Source: Geodermatophilus obscurus (GTDB lineage Bacteria; Actinomycetota; Actinomycetes; Mycobacteriales; Geodermatophilaceae). From it: DNA of 41,279 nt. The notes beneath the pieces were generated by a model. It was not told the origin of the DNA. It did no database searches and was given only the letters and a program-made list of their open reading frames with translations. Positions 33,525 through 40,436 of this stretch are shown one piece after another. The position numbers and the translations under genes are program-made. The stretch lies in contig NZ_FRDM01000033.1 in assembly GCF_900143215.1 (NCBI RefSeq), forward strand, positions 1 through 41,279. Direction: 5' to 3'. Numbering within the stretch: position 1 is the first letter of the stretch; every line of letters begins with the position of its first letter.

Positions 33525-34328
33525 TCAGCGCGGCGCGACGAACAGCGCCTGCGCGGAGCGGCCGATGCGGCCGGTGGCGTCGTAGAGGTCGGCGAAGCAC
33601 TGCCCGGCACCGGAGGGGCCGACCGTGGTGACGGCGTCCGCGCCGAGCCACTCCCCGGCCGGGGGCCGCACCAGGGCGACGGTGAGGTCGACGTTGGCGA
33701 AGGTGGCCCGCTTCCAGTCCAGGACGGCGGAGATGCCGCTGGCCGCGTCGGTCATCACCAGCAGGTGCTGCAGCGGGCTGATCGGCTCGCCCTCGACCAG
33801 GGCGCACACCGGCCGGGTCCACGCGGCGGCCGGCCCCGGGGCGTTGAAGGAGCCGTGCGCGAAGCGCCAGTCCAGCGCCCGGTGGTAGGCCACGTCGGTG
33901 GTGAAGAAGGCCGCCGTCTCCGAGCGGCTCTCCTCCGGCCCGGGCAGCGGGACGCCGGCCTCCGGCGTCCCCTCGACCGGGGAGGTCCGCATCCGCCAGG
34001 CGGTCAGCCGCATCAGCGGCCGCGCGGGGCGGGTGGGGGAGGACTCCGCGGTCAGCACCGCCTCGAGCAGCTCGATCCGCCGTCCCGGCCGGAGCAGCCG
34101 GGCGGTGACCTGCACCGGGCCCACCGGCACCGGCGCGAGGATGTCGAAGGCCAGCCGCACGGTCTGCCCGTCGGGGATCCCGGTGACCCGCTCGGCCTCC
34201 CGGGCCAGCAGCGCCGCGACCGGCCCGGCGTGCTGCAGCCCCGGGTCCCACGGCCCGATGGTCAGGTCGGTGGCGAGGAAGCCGTCGCCGTCGGGGACGT
34301 AGAGGGCGGTGGGCAGGCCGGCGGTCAC
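33525..34328 (-). CDS. Acyl-CoA thioesterase family protein (TesB-like hotdog)
   Basis: 267 residues with the layout of a double-hotdog thioesterase. The N-terminal half has WDPGLQHAGPVAALLAREAER and VRLAFDILAPVPVGPVQVTARLLRPGRRIELLEAVL. The C-terminal half has ISPLQHLLVMTDAASGISAVLDWKRATFANVDLTVALVRPPAGEW. Such proteins cleave acyl-CoA or related thioesters; actual chain length is unknown. GTG 34328 fits the conserved start. The next gene on the strand is a small membrane protein 22 bases upstream. Confidence 0.82.
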   Translation of the reverse strand: MTAGLPTALYVPDGDGFLATDLTIGPWDPGLQHAGPVAALLAREAERVTGIPDGQTVRLAFDILAPVPVGPVQVTARLLRPGRRIELLEAVLTAESSPTRPARPLMRLTAWRMRTSPVEGTPEAGVPLPGPEESRSETAAFFTTDVAYHRALDWRFAHGSFNAPGPAAAWTRPVCALVEGEPISPLQHLLVMTDAASGISAVLDWKRATFANVDLTVALVRPPAGEWLGADAVTTVGPSGAGQCFADLYDATGRIGRSAQALFVAPR

Positions 34329-34350
34329 GTCGGGCAGTCTGCCGCCGCGG

Positions 34351-34728
34351 TCAGCCGCCGGAGCGGCGGGTCTCCCAGACGGCGAACGCCGTCCACGCCG
34401 CGGCGCCGACCGCGGCGACCACCCACAGCCAGCGCAGCGACGACCCGGTCGGGTTGGACAGCACCAGCAGGACGGCGACCACGAGCACCGCGCCGGCCAG
34501 CGGTGCGGTGCGCAGCAGCGTGCCCAGGGTGTCCGGCCCCGGGACGGTGATGAACACCACCAGGGCGACCACCACGAGGAAGGCGCAGAGGGCGGCCACG
34601 AACCCCGCCGTCACCCCGAACTCGTCCGGCAGGCCGACGGCGCCGAGACCCCCGAGGACGGCGCCCACCGCCAGCCACAGCAGCAGCTTCCGCCGGCGCG
34701 CTGACCAGGGCGGACGCGGCTCGCTCAC
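34351..34728 (-). CDS. Small integral membrane protein, unknown
   Basis: 125 residues with four probable membrane helices (LLLWLAVGAVLGGLGAVGL, AGFVAALCAFLVVVALVVFI, LAGAVLVVAVLLVL, LWVVAAVGAAAWTAFAVW) and a basic N-terminus. No family recognised. GTG 34728 is preferred since GAGGGGAG sits about 10 bases before it; the longer open frame upstream has no RBS. It is divergent from the BCCT gene. Confidence 0.75.
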   Translation of the reverse strand: MSEPRPPWSARRRKLLLWLAVGAVLGGLGAVGLPDEFGVTAGFVAALCAFLVVVALVVFITVPGPDTLGTLLRTAPLAGAVLVVAVLLVLSNPTGSSLRWLWVVAAVGAAAWTAFAVWETRRSGG

Positions 34729-34788
34729 GGTCCGGTGGCTCCCCTCGTCACGGCTCCGCCGTCCCGGTCGGGCGGACGCCTCGCTGCC

Positions 34789-34824
34789 GGTGGTGTGCCC
34801 GGCTCCCCGGGCGGGCACACCACC
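34789..34824. repeat. Perfect 13-bp inverted repeat in the BCCT upstream region
   Basis: GGTGGTGTGCCCG (34789-34801) and CGGGCACACCACC (34812-34824) are exact inverted arms around a 10-base loop. It lies in the 254-base spacer between divergent genes, upstream of a TACCGT -10 candidate at 34890. That position suits a regulator site better than a terminator. Confidence 0.75.
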
Positions 34825-34889
34825 CGGTGGTCCTCCCGAGTCGGCCTCGCTGAGATCGCGGCGAGTTCGCACCCGTCCTGCGGCGTCCC

Positions 34890-34895
34890 TACCGT
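34890..34895 (+). promoter_or_regulatory. Putative -10 box (TACCGT) for the BCCT gene
   Basis: TACCGT has a TTCGCA hexamer 18 bases upstream (34866-34871) as -35 candidate. It predicts an ~80-base leader before GTG 34983. The leader carries an SD at 34950-34955 followed by a hairpin. Confidence 0.4.
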
Positions 34896-34954
34896 GGACG
34901 GGTTGCCGTCGGCGCTCCGTGCCGGTGGTGCCCGTCGTCGAGCGAGAGAGGGAG

Positions 34955-34972
34955 GCGCGCCGGCACCGGCGC
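34955..34972 (+). other. Hairpin between SD and start of the BCCT gene
   Basis: CGCGCCG (34955-34961), loop GCAC and CGGCGCG (34966-34972) form a perfect 7-bp stem. The only SD-like motif (GGGAGG, 34950-34955) is 27 bases from the GTG. Folding the hairpin would bring it to about 10 bases. No other start codon exists in frame nearby. Confidence 0.5.
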
Positions 34973-34982
34973 GACGACACCT

Positions 34983-36824
34983 GTGACCACGACACCCGCA
35001 CACCCCAGACCGTCCGGAGCCGCGGAGACTCACCCCGCCGTCGCCGAGCCACCGCCGTCGCCGGCCGACCGCGGGGCCGCGCTGGACCGCGCCGTCTTCG
35101 GCTTCGCCGCCGTCGTCGCCCTGGCCTTCGTGACCTGGGGCTTCGTGACCCCGGAGGGCCTCGGCGGCGCGAGCGGCACGGCCCTGGCCTGGGTGATGCA
35201 CAACCTCGGCTGGCTGTTCGTGCTGCTGGCGTCGGCCTTCGTGGTCTTCGTGCTGTGGCTGGCCGCGAGCCGGTACGGGCGCATCCCGCTGGGCCGGGAC
35301 GACGAGGCGCCGGAGTTCCGGACCGTCTCCTGGGTCGCGATGATGTTCAGCGCCGGCATGGGCATCGGGCTGATGTTCTTCGGCGTCAGCGAGCCGCTGT
35401 CCCACTACGTCTCCCCGCCGCCGGGAACCGTGGCGGCCGAGACGCCCGAGGCCCTGCAGACGGCGATGGCGACCACGCTGTTCCACTGGTCGCTGCACCC
35501 GTGGGCCATCTACGCCGTCGTCGGCTTGGCCATCGCCTACGGCACCTTCCGCCGCGGCCGGCGGCAGTTGATCAGCGCCGCCTTCGCGCCGCTGTTCGGC
35601 ACGCGGCGCACCGAGGGCCCGGCCGGCACGGTCATCGACGTCCTGGCGATCTTCGCCACGCTCTTCGGCTCGGCGGCCTCGCTGGGGCTGGGGGCGCTGC
35701 AGATCGGCAGCGGCGCGGAGATCCTCGGCTGGGCCGGGGACGTCGGCAACGGGCTGCTCGTGGGCATCATCGCCGTGCTGACCGCGGCCTTCGTCGCCTC
35801 GGCGGTCTCCGGCATCGCCAAGGGCATCCAGTACCTCGCCAACACGAACATGGTGCTCGCGCTGATCCTGGCGGTGTTCGTGTTCGCCGTCGGTCCGACG
35901 GTCCTCATCCTCGACCTGGTGCCCACGACGATCGGCAACTACTTCGCCGATCTCGGCCGGATGGCGGCCCGGACGGAGGCCAGCGGCGGCGATGCGATGG
36001 CCGAGTGGCTCAGCGGCTGGACGGTCTTCTACTGGGCCTGGTGGATCTCGTGGACGCCGTTCGTCGGGCTGTTCATCGCCCGGATCAGCCGCGGCCGCAC
36101 CATCCGGCAGTTCGTCACCGGTGTGCTGCTGGTGCCCAGCGTGGTCAGCCTGATCTGGTTCGCGGTCTTCGGCGGAGCCGGGATCGCCGCTCAGCGGGGC
36201 GGTGCCGACCTCGGCGGGCAGGCGACCGCGGAGGGTCAGCTCTTCGCCGTCCTCGACGGGTTCCCCCTGGCCACGGTGATGACCGTGCTCGTCATGGTGC
36301 TCGTGGCGATCTTCTTCGTGTCCGGCGCCGACGCCGCGTCGATCGTGATGGGCTCGCTGTCCCAGCGGGGCACCATCGAGCCGAGCCGGTCGACGGTCGT
36401 GTTCTGGGGTGTCGTCATGGGCGCGGTGGCGGCGATCATGCTGCTGGTGGGCGGCGACGAGGCGCTCACCGGCCTGCAGAACCTGACGATCATCGCCGCG
36501 CTGCCCTTCGCGCTGGTCATGGTGGGGCTCGCGGTGTCGCTGGCGAAGGACGTGCGCTCGGATCCGATGATGCTCCGGCGCACCGTCGCCGCGGAGGCGG
36601 TCGAGCAGGCCGTCGTGGAGGGCATCACCCGGCACGGCCAGGACTTCGTGCTGGTGGTGGAGCCGGCGCCGGACGCCGACCGCGACGGCGTGCCGGACAC
36701 CGCCACCTGCACCGCCGCGCTGGTGGTCGCGGAGCACCACGGCTCCGGCGGCGCCCGGACGGCGCGCGACGTCGGCTCGCCGGTCCCCGACCCGGGCGCG
36801 CGGGTCCCCGACGGCGACCGATGA
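34983..36824 (+). CDS. BCCT-family osmolyte (betaine/choline/carnitine) transporter
   Basis: 613 residues, 12 membrane helices. BCCT signatures are FSAGMGIGLMFFGVSEPLSHY, WTVFYWAWWISWTPFVGLFIARISRGRTIR (the tryptophan-rich substrate/Na+ region) and FVSGADAASIVMGSLSQRG. The C-terminal ~90 residues are a soluble extension (VVEGITRHGQDFVLVVEPAPDADRDGVPD) of the sort that can sense osmotic change in other BCCT proteins. It imports betaine-type compatible solutes with Na+ or H+. The GTG is the only in-frame start after an upstream stop. Confidence 0.92.
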   Translation: MTTTPAHPRPSGAAETHPAVAEPPPSPADRGAALDRAVFGFAAVVALAFVTWGFVTPEGLGGASGTALAWVMHNLGWLFVLLASAFVVFVLWLAASRYGRIPLGRDDEAPEFRTVSWVAMMFSAGMGIGLMFFGVSEPLSHYVSPPPGTVAAETPEALQTAMATTLFHWSLHPWAIYAVVGLAIAYGTFRRGRRQLISAAFAPLFGTRRTEGPAGTVIDVLAIFATLFGSAASLGLGALQIGSGAEILGWAGDVGNGLLVGIIAVLTAAFVASAVSGIAKGIQYLANTNMVLALILAVFVFAVGPTVLILDLVPTTIGNYFADLGRMAARTEASGGDAMAEWLSGWTVFYWAWWISWTPFVGLFIARISRGRTIRQFVTGVLLVPSVVSLIWFAVFGGAGIAAQRGGADLGGQATAEGQLFAVLDGFPLATVMTVLVMVLVAIFFVSGADAASIVMGSLSQRGTIEPSRSTVVFWGVVMGAVAAIMLLVGGDEALTGLQNLTIIAALPFALVMVGLAVSLAKDVRSDPMMLRRTVAAEAVEQAVVEGITRHGQDFVLVVEPAPDADRDGVPDTATCTAALVVAEHHGSGGARTARDVGSPVPDPGARVPDGDR

Positions 36825-36895
36825 GTTCGGCCGGCCGGCCCCGTCTGCACCTGCGACGGGGCCGACCGGGCCCCCGCGACGCCGGGAGGCACGCC

Positions 36896-37300
36896 GTGCG
36901 CTGGATCTTCGTCAACCTGCCCGTGAGCGACCTGGCCGCGGCCAAGGCCTTCTACAGCGGCCTGGGCTTCGGCTTCAACGAGCAGTTCTCCGACGAGCGG
37001 ACGGCGTCGGTCGTCGTCGCGGACAACATCGTGGTCATGTTGCTGACCCGCGACCGGTTCGCCGACTTCGTCCCGGACGGCGCCGAGGTCGGCGACCCCG
37101 CGAAGGCGACCACCGTGCTCAACGCGCTGTCGGCCGAGAGCCGCCAGGAGGCCGACGACCTGCTGGCGCGGGCGCTGGCCTCCGGTGGGCGCCCGTGGCA
37201 GCCGGCGCAGGACCACGGCTCCATGTACGGGGTGAGCTTCACCGATCCCGACGGTCACGTCTGGGAGGCCGTCTGGATGGACCCCGCCGCCGTGCAGTGA
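36896..37300 (+). CDS. VOC (glyoxalase/bleomycin-resistance-like) family protein
   Basis: 134 residues: two beta-alpha-beta-beta-beta modules, first with IFVNLPVSDLAAAKAFYSGLGFGFN and second ending GVSFTDPDGHVWEAVWMD. The metal site is reduced, with His in PDGHVWE and Glu at the end, as in the YaeR/BLMT-like subgroup. Function unknown. The GTG at 36896 has a clear GGGAGG RBS seven bases upstream, set apart from the BCCT stop by 71 bases. Confidence 0.86.
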   Translation: MRWIFVNLPVSDLAAAKAFYSGLGFGFNEQFSDERTASVVVADNIVVMLLTRDRFADFVPDGAEVGDPAKATTVLNALSAESRQEADDLLARALASGGRPWQPAQDHGSMYGVSFTDPDGHVWEAVWMDPAAVQ

Positions 37301-37360
37301 CCCCGTCCGGAGCAGGGTGACCGCGACCCCCCGGTAGGGGGCTCGGGGGGTGACGGTCGC

Positions 37361-37366
37361 TACCGT
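37361..37366 (+). promoter_or_regulatory. Putative leaderless -10 box (TACCGT) for EamA transporter
   Basis: TACCGT ends seven bases before GTG 37374 and no SD is present. Supports this start over GTG 37350. Confidence 0.4.
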
Positions 37367-37373
37367 CGGCCGC

Positions 37374-38321
37374 GTGTCCCGTCCTCCGCTCGGCCACGCG
37401 CTGACCGTCGCCGCCGCGGGCCTGTTCGCCGTCAACGGCACGGTCTCCACGCTGGCCCTGCAGGCGGGCGTCCCCGCGCCCTGGCTGACCGCCCTCCGCT
37501 GCGGCGGGGCCGCGGTCGTCCTGCTCGCCGTCCTGGCCGTCGTCGCGCCGGGACGGCTGCGGGTGTCCTGGCGGGAGGTGCCCTTCCTCGCGGCCTTCGG
37601 CGTGGTGGGCATCGCGCTGACCCAGTACCTCTACTACGTCGCGATCGGCCGGCTGCCGGTGGGCATCGCGCTGGTCTTCGAGATGACCGCGCCGGTCCTC
37701 ATCGCGCTCTACGTGTGGCTGGTGCGCGGGGAGCGGGTGCGCCGCCGGCTGTGGGCCGCGCTGGGGCTGTCGCTGTCCGGGCTGGTCCTGGTGGCCGAGG
37801 TCTGGCGCGGCGGCGGCTCGCTCGACGCGGGCGGCGTGGCCGCGGCCTTCGGCGCGGCGCTGTGCCTGGCGACCTACTACCTGATGGGGGAGCGGGGCAC
37901 CAGAACCCGCGACCCGGTGGCGCTCACCTGCTGGACCTTCGTCGCGGCCGGGCTGTTCTGGGCGGTCGCCGCACCGTTCTGGCCGTTCGACCCCGCGGTG
38001 CTGGGCGCCCCCGTGCCGGTCTCGCTCGGCTCCCTCCAGGTGCCGCTGTGGGTGCTGGTCGGCTGGATCGTCGTCCTCGGGGCGGTGCTGCCGTTCTGGC
38101 TGTCGCTCGCGGCGCTGCGGCACCTGCCGCCGACGACGGCCGGGCTGGTCGCCACGGTGGAGCCGGTGCTGGCCTCGGTCGTCGCCTGGCTGTGGGTGGA
38201 GCAGGTGCTGTCGGGGTGGCAGGTGCTCGGCGGGGTCGTCGTCCTCGTGGGGATCGGGCTGGCGCAGACCGCCCGGGCGGCGCGCCGTCCGGCGCCCGTG
38301 CCCGAGCCGGCCCCCGCCTGA
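37374..38321 (+). CDS. EamA/DMT-family 10-TM metabolite exporter
   Basis: 315 residues, ten hydrophobic helices in two EamA repeats. The first ends with ALVFEMTAPVLIALYVWLVRGERV and the second with GLVATVEPVLASVVAWLWVEQVLSGWQVLGGVVVLVGIGLAQT. The paired PV(L)xA and E motifs are typical of drug/metabolite transporters such as RhtA-like threonine exporters. Substrate unknown. Convergent with the iron-binding lipoprotein and separated from it by repeat copy F. Confidence 0.88.
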   Translation: MSRPPLGHALTVAAAGLFAVNGTVSTLALQAGVPAPWLTALRCGGAAVVLLAVLAVVAPGRLRVSWREVPFLAAFGVVGIALTQYLYYVAIGRLPVGIALVFEMTAPVLIALYVWLVRGERVRRRLWAALGLSLSGLVLVAEVWRGGGSLDAGGVAAAFGAALCLATYYLMGERGTRTRDPVALTCWTFVAAGLFWAVAAPFWPFDPAVLGAPVPVSLGSLQVPLWVLVGWIVVLGAVLPFWLSLAALRHLPPTTAGLVATVEPVLASVVAWLWVEQVLSGWQVLGGVVVLVGIGLAQTARAARRPAPVPEPAPA

Positions 38322-38322
38322 T

Positions 38323-38368
38323 CGGCCCCGCCCTGAGCTTGCGAAGGGTGGGGAGGACGGGGTCCTTC
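38323..38368. repeat. Dispersed palindromic 3'-end element, copy F (inverted orientation)
   Basis: GGCCCCGCCC (from 38324) and GGACGGGGTCC (38355-38365) with a short loop. It fills the gap between convergent stops and touches the last codon of the lipoprotein gene. Confidence 0.6.
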
Positions 38369-39362
38369 ACGTCACCTTCCGGGCCTCGGTCAGCCAGCCG
38401 GCCAGCTCGGTCATGTACGCGGCCTGGGCGGTGTGGTCCATGCCGATGTACTTCCACGGGTGCTCCTGGCCGGCCTGCACCGCCGGCAGCAGCGGGTAGG
38501 TCGGCTGGGCGCGCATCTGCTCCGGGTTCTCCCCGCCGCGCAGCGAGTACAGGATCACGTCGCTCGGGTGGTCGGTCACCTGCTCCCAGCTGACGGACTC
38601 CCAGAAGTACGTGTCCCCGCCCGGGTCGACGAAGTCCACGCCCAGGTCGGAGTAGAGGCGCAGGGACGGGTCGTCGGCGGCCTTGCCCATCCACCAGCCC
38701 TCGGAGGCGGTGGCGTACACCGGCAGCACGGTGATCCCGCGCTCGCCGGCTGCGGTCAGCTCGGCCGACGCGGCCTCGAAGTCCTCGCGGGCCGCGTCGA
38801 TGACCGCGGCGTCGGCCCCCAGGGAGCCGGCCAGCTCCACGGTCCGCTCGATGACGTCGGCGGCCGAGCCGCGGTAGGCGATCGCGACGATGGGTGCGAT
38901 CTCGGCGACCTGTTCCTGCTGCTCGATCGACTCGAAGCCGTAGAGCGGCTGGCCCGGGTCCAGGGCACCGGAGGAGTCGGTGGGGTACACCGAGGTCACG
39001 ATGACGTCGGGGTCGGCCGCGGCCAGCCGCTCGAGGTCGATCTGCCCGTAGCTCTCGCCCACGATCTCCAGGTCGGCGAGGTCCCTGCCCTCGAAGGCGA
39101 CGTCGTCGGCCGCGGAGGTCTGGCCGAAGCTGGCCACCGGCTGCACACCGTAGTTCCACAGCGAGGCCACGACGTCGTTGAGGCCGGCGACGCGCTCGGG
39201 GGCGGCGTCGAGCTCGGCGGTGTTCCCGAGGTCGTCGGTGAAGCTCCAGCCGCCCTCGTCCGCTGCGGCCGGCCCGGCGGACCCACCGGAGCAGCCGGCC
39301 GTCGCGATCAACGCGGCCAGGGTGACGGTGGCGCCGGTCAGGTGGCGGGGTCCGCGGTGCAC
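38367..39362 (-). CDS. Second iron-siderophore ABC transporter substrate-binding lipoprotein
   Basis: 331 residues. Lipobox TAGC with Cys24, then a class III metal/siderophore-binding fold: PERVAGLNDVVASLWNYGVQPVASFGQ, DLERLAAADPDVIVTSVYP and the C-terminal EHPWKYIGMDHTAQAAYMTELAGWL. It differs in sequence from the lipoprotein at 7.7 kb, so it probably binds another xenosiderophore. GTG 39362 has a GAAGGAG RBS. It is divergent from the siderophore-interacting protein and they share the iron box 47 bases from this start. Confidence 0.9.
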   Translation of the reverse strand: MHRGPRHLTGATVTLAALIATAGCSGGSAGPAAADEGGWSFTDDLGNTAELDAAPERVAGLNDVVASLWNYGVQPVASFGQTSAADDVAFEGRDLADLEIVGESYGQIDLERLAAADPDVIVTSVYPTDSSGALDPGQPLYGFESIEQQEQVAEIAPIVAIAYRGSAADVIERTVELAGSLGADAAVIDAAREDFEAASAELTAAGERGITVLPVYATASEGWWMGKAADDPSLRLYSDLGVDFVDPGGDTYFWESVSWEQVTDHPSDVILYSLRGGENPEQMRAQPTYPLLPAVQAGQEHPWKYIGMDHTAQAAYMTELAGWLTEARKVT

Positions 39363-39408
39363 GGGTCTCCTTCCGATCGGACCCGGGGTGTTTCCCTGGC
39401 CAAGACGC

Positions 39409-39427
39409 TCAGGTTAGCCTTGCCTAA
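39409..39427. promoter_or_regulatory. DtxR/IdeR iron box shared by divergent iron genes
   Basis: TCAGGTTAGCCTTGCCTAA matches the consensus TTAGGTTAGCCTAACCTAA at 16 of 19 positions. It is centred in the 105-base spacer between the binding lipoprotein and the siderophore-interacting protein. Confidence 0.85.
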
Positions 39428-39467
39428 GTCAGCCGCCACACCGGTCGGCCGGATCGGGGGAGGATGC

Positions 39468-40388
39468 ATGACGCTCACCGCGCAGCCGGAGGTCGTCGCC
39501 GCTCCCGCCTGGCAGTTCTTCGACGCCTCGGTCGCCGCGGTCCGCCGGCTGGGCCCGAGCTTCGTGCGGCTGACGCTCACCGGGACGGAGCTCGCCGGGT
39601 TCGGAGCGGCCGGCTGCGACCAGCGCTTCAAGCTGGTGCTCTCCCGCGACGACGCCGGTCTGGCCCGGCTGCGCGACCGCGGCCAGGCCTGGTACCCCGA
39701 GTACTGCGCTCTGCCCGAGGAGCAGCGCCCGGTCATCCGCACCTACACGGTGCGGGCGTACCGGCCCGAGTGCGCCGAGCTCGACGTCGACGTCGTCCTG
39801 CACGGAGTCGACGGGCACGCCGGCCCGGCCGCGAGCTGGGCGGCCGCGGCGGTGCCCGGCGACCGGATCGTGCTGCTCGGCCCCGACCGCCCCGGCGCCG
39901 GCCGTGCATGGGGCGTGGAGTGGGCGCCGCCGCCGGCTGCGCGCACGCTGCTGCTGGCCGGCGACGAGACCGCCGTCCCCGCGGTGTGCGCGATCCTCGA
40001 GTCCCTCACGAGCGGGCCCCGCTCGGTGACCGCGCTGCTGGAGGTGCCGACCGCGGACGACGCGATGAACGTCGCGCTGCCGGCCGGGGCGACGCTGCGC
40101 TGGCTGCCGCGGAACGGCGTGGCCCGCGGGTCGCGGCTGGTGCCGGCCGTTCACGCCGCGCTGTGCGAGCTGGGCATCGCCTCGACGCCGGCCACCCCGC
40201 CGGAGGAGGTCGGCGACGAGCTGCTCTGGGAGGTGCCGGACCCGGACGCCGCCTCGGGCTGCTACGCCTGGCTGGCGGGTGAGGCCGGCGTGGTGAAGAC
40301 GCTGCGCCGCCGCCTGGTCGGCGACCTCGGCGTCCCCCGCGGGTCGGTGGCGTTCATGGGCTACTGGCGGCAGGGCGTCGCCTCCTGA
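39468..40388 (+). CDS. Siderophore-interacting protein (FAD/NAD(P)H ferric-siderophore reductase)
   Basis: 306 residues of the SIP/ViuB family. The FAD motif is IRTYTVRAY, later LLAGDETAVPAV, and the C-terminal NAD(P)H part AWLAGEAGVVKTLRRRLV ends with FMGYWRQG. It reduces imported Fe(III)-siderophores so iron is released in the cytoplasm. A GGGGGAGG RBS directly precedes ATG 39468; ATG 39464 is out of frame. It works with the flanking lipoprotein and the ABC ATPase. Confidence 0.92.
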   Translation: MTLTAQPEVVAAPAWQFFDASVAAVRRLGPSFVRLTLTGTELAGFGAAGCDQRFKLVLSRDDAGLARLRDRGQAWYPEYCALPEEQRPVIRTYTVRAYRPECAELDVDVVLHGVDGHAGPAASWAAAAVPGDRIVLLGPDRPGAGRAWGVEWAPPPAARTLLLAGDETAVPAVCAILESLTSGPRSVTALLEVPTADDAMNVALPAGATLRWLPRNGVARGSRLVPAVHAALCELGIASTPATPPEEVGDELLWEVPDPDAASGCYAWLAGEAGVVKTLRRRLVGDLGVPRGSVAFMGYWRQGVAS

Positions 40389-40433
40389 AGGACCCCCTCC
40401 TCGCGAGCTCGGGGCGGTGCCCTGGAGGGGGCC
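40388..40433. repeat. Dispersed palindromic 3'-end element, copy G
   Basis: GGACCCCCTCCTC (from 40390) and CTGGAGGGGGCC (40422-40433) with loop CGCGAGCTCGGGGCGGTGCC. It shares the C-G swapped stem with copy B. Lies between convergent stops of the siderophore-interacting protein and ABC ATPase. Confidence 0.65.
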
Positions 40434-40436
40434 GTC

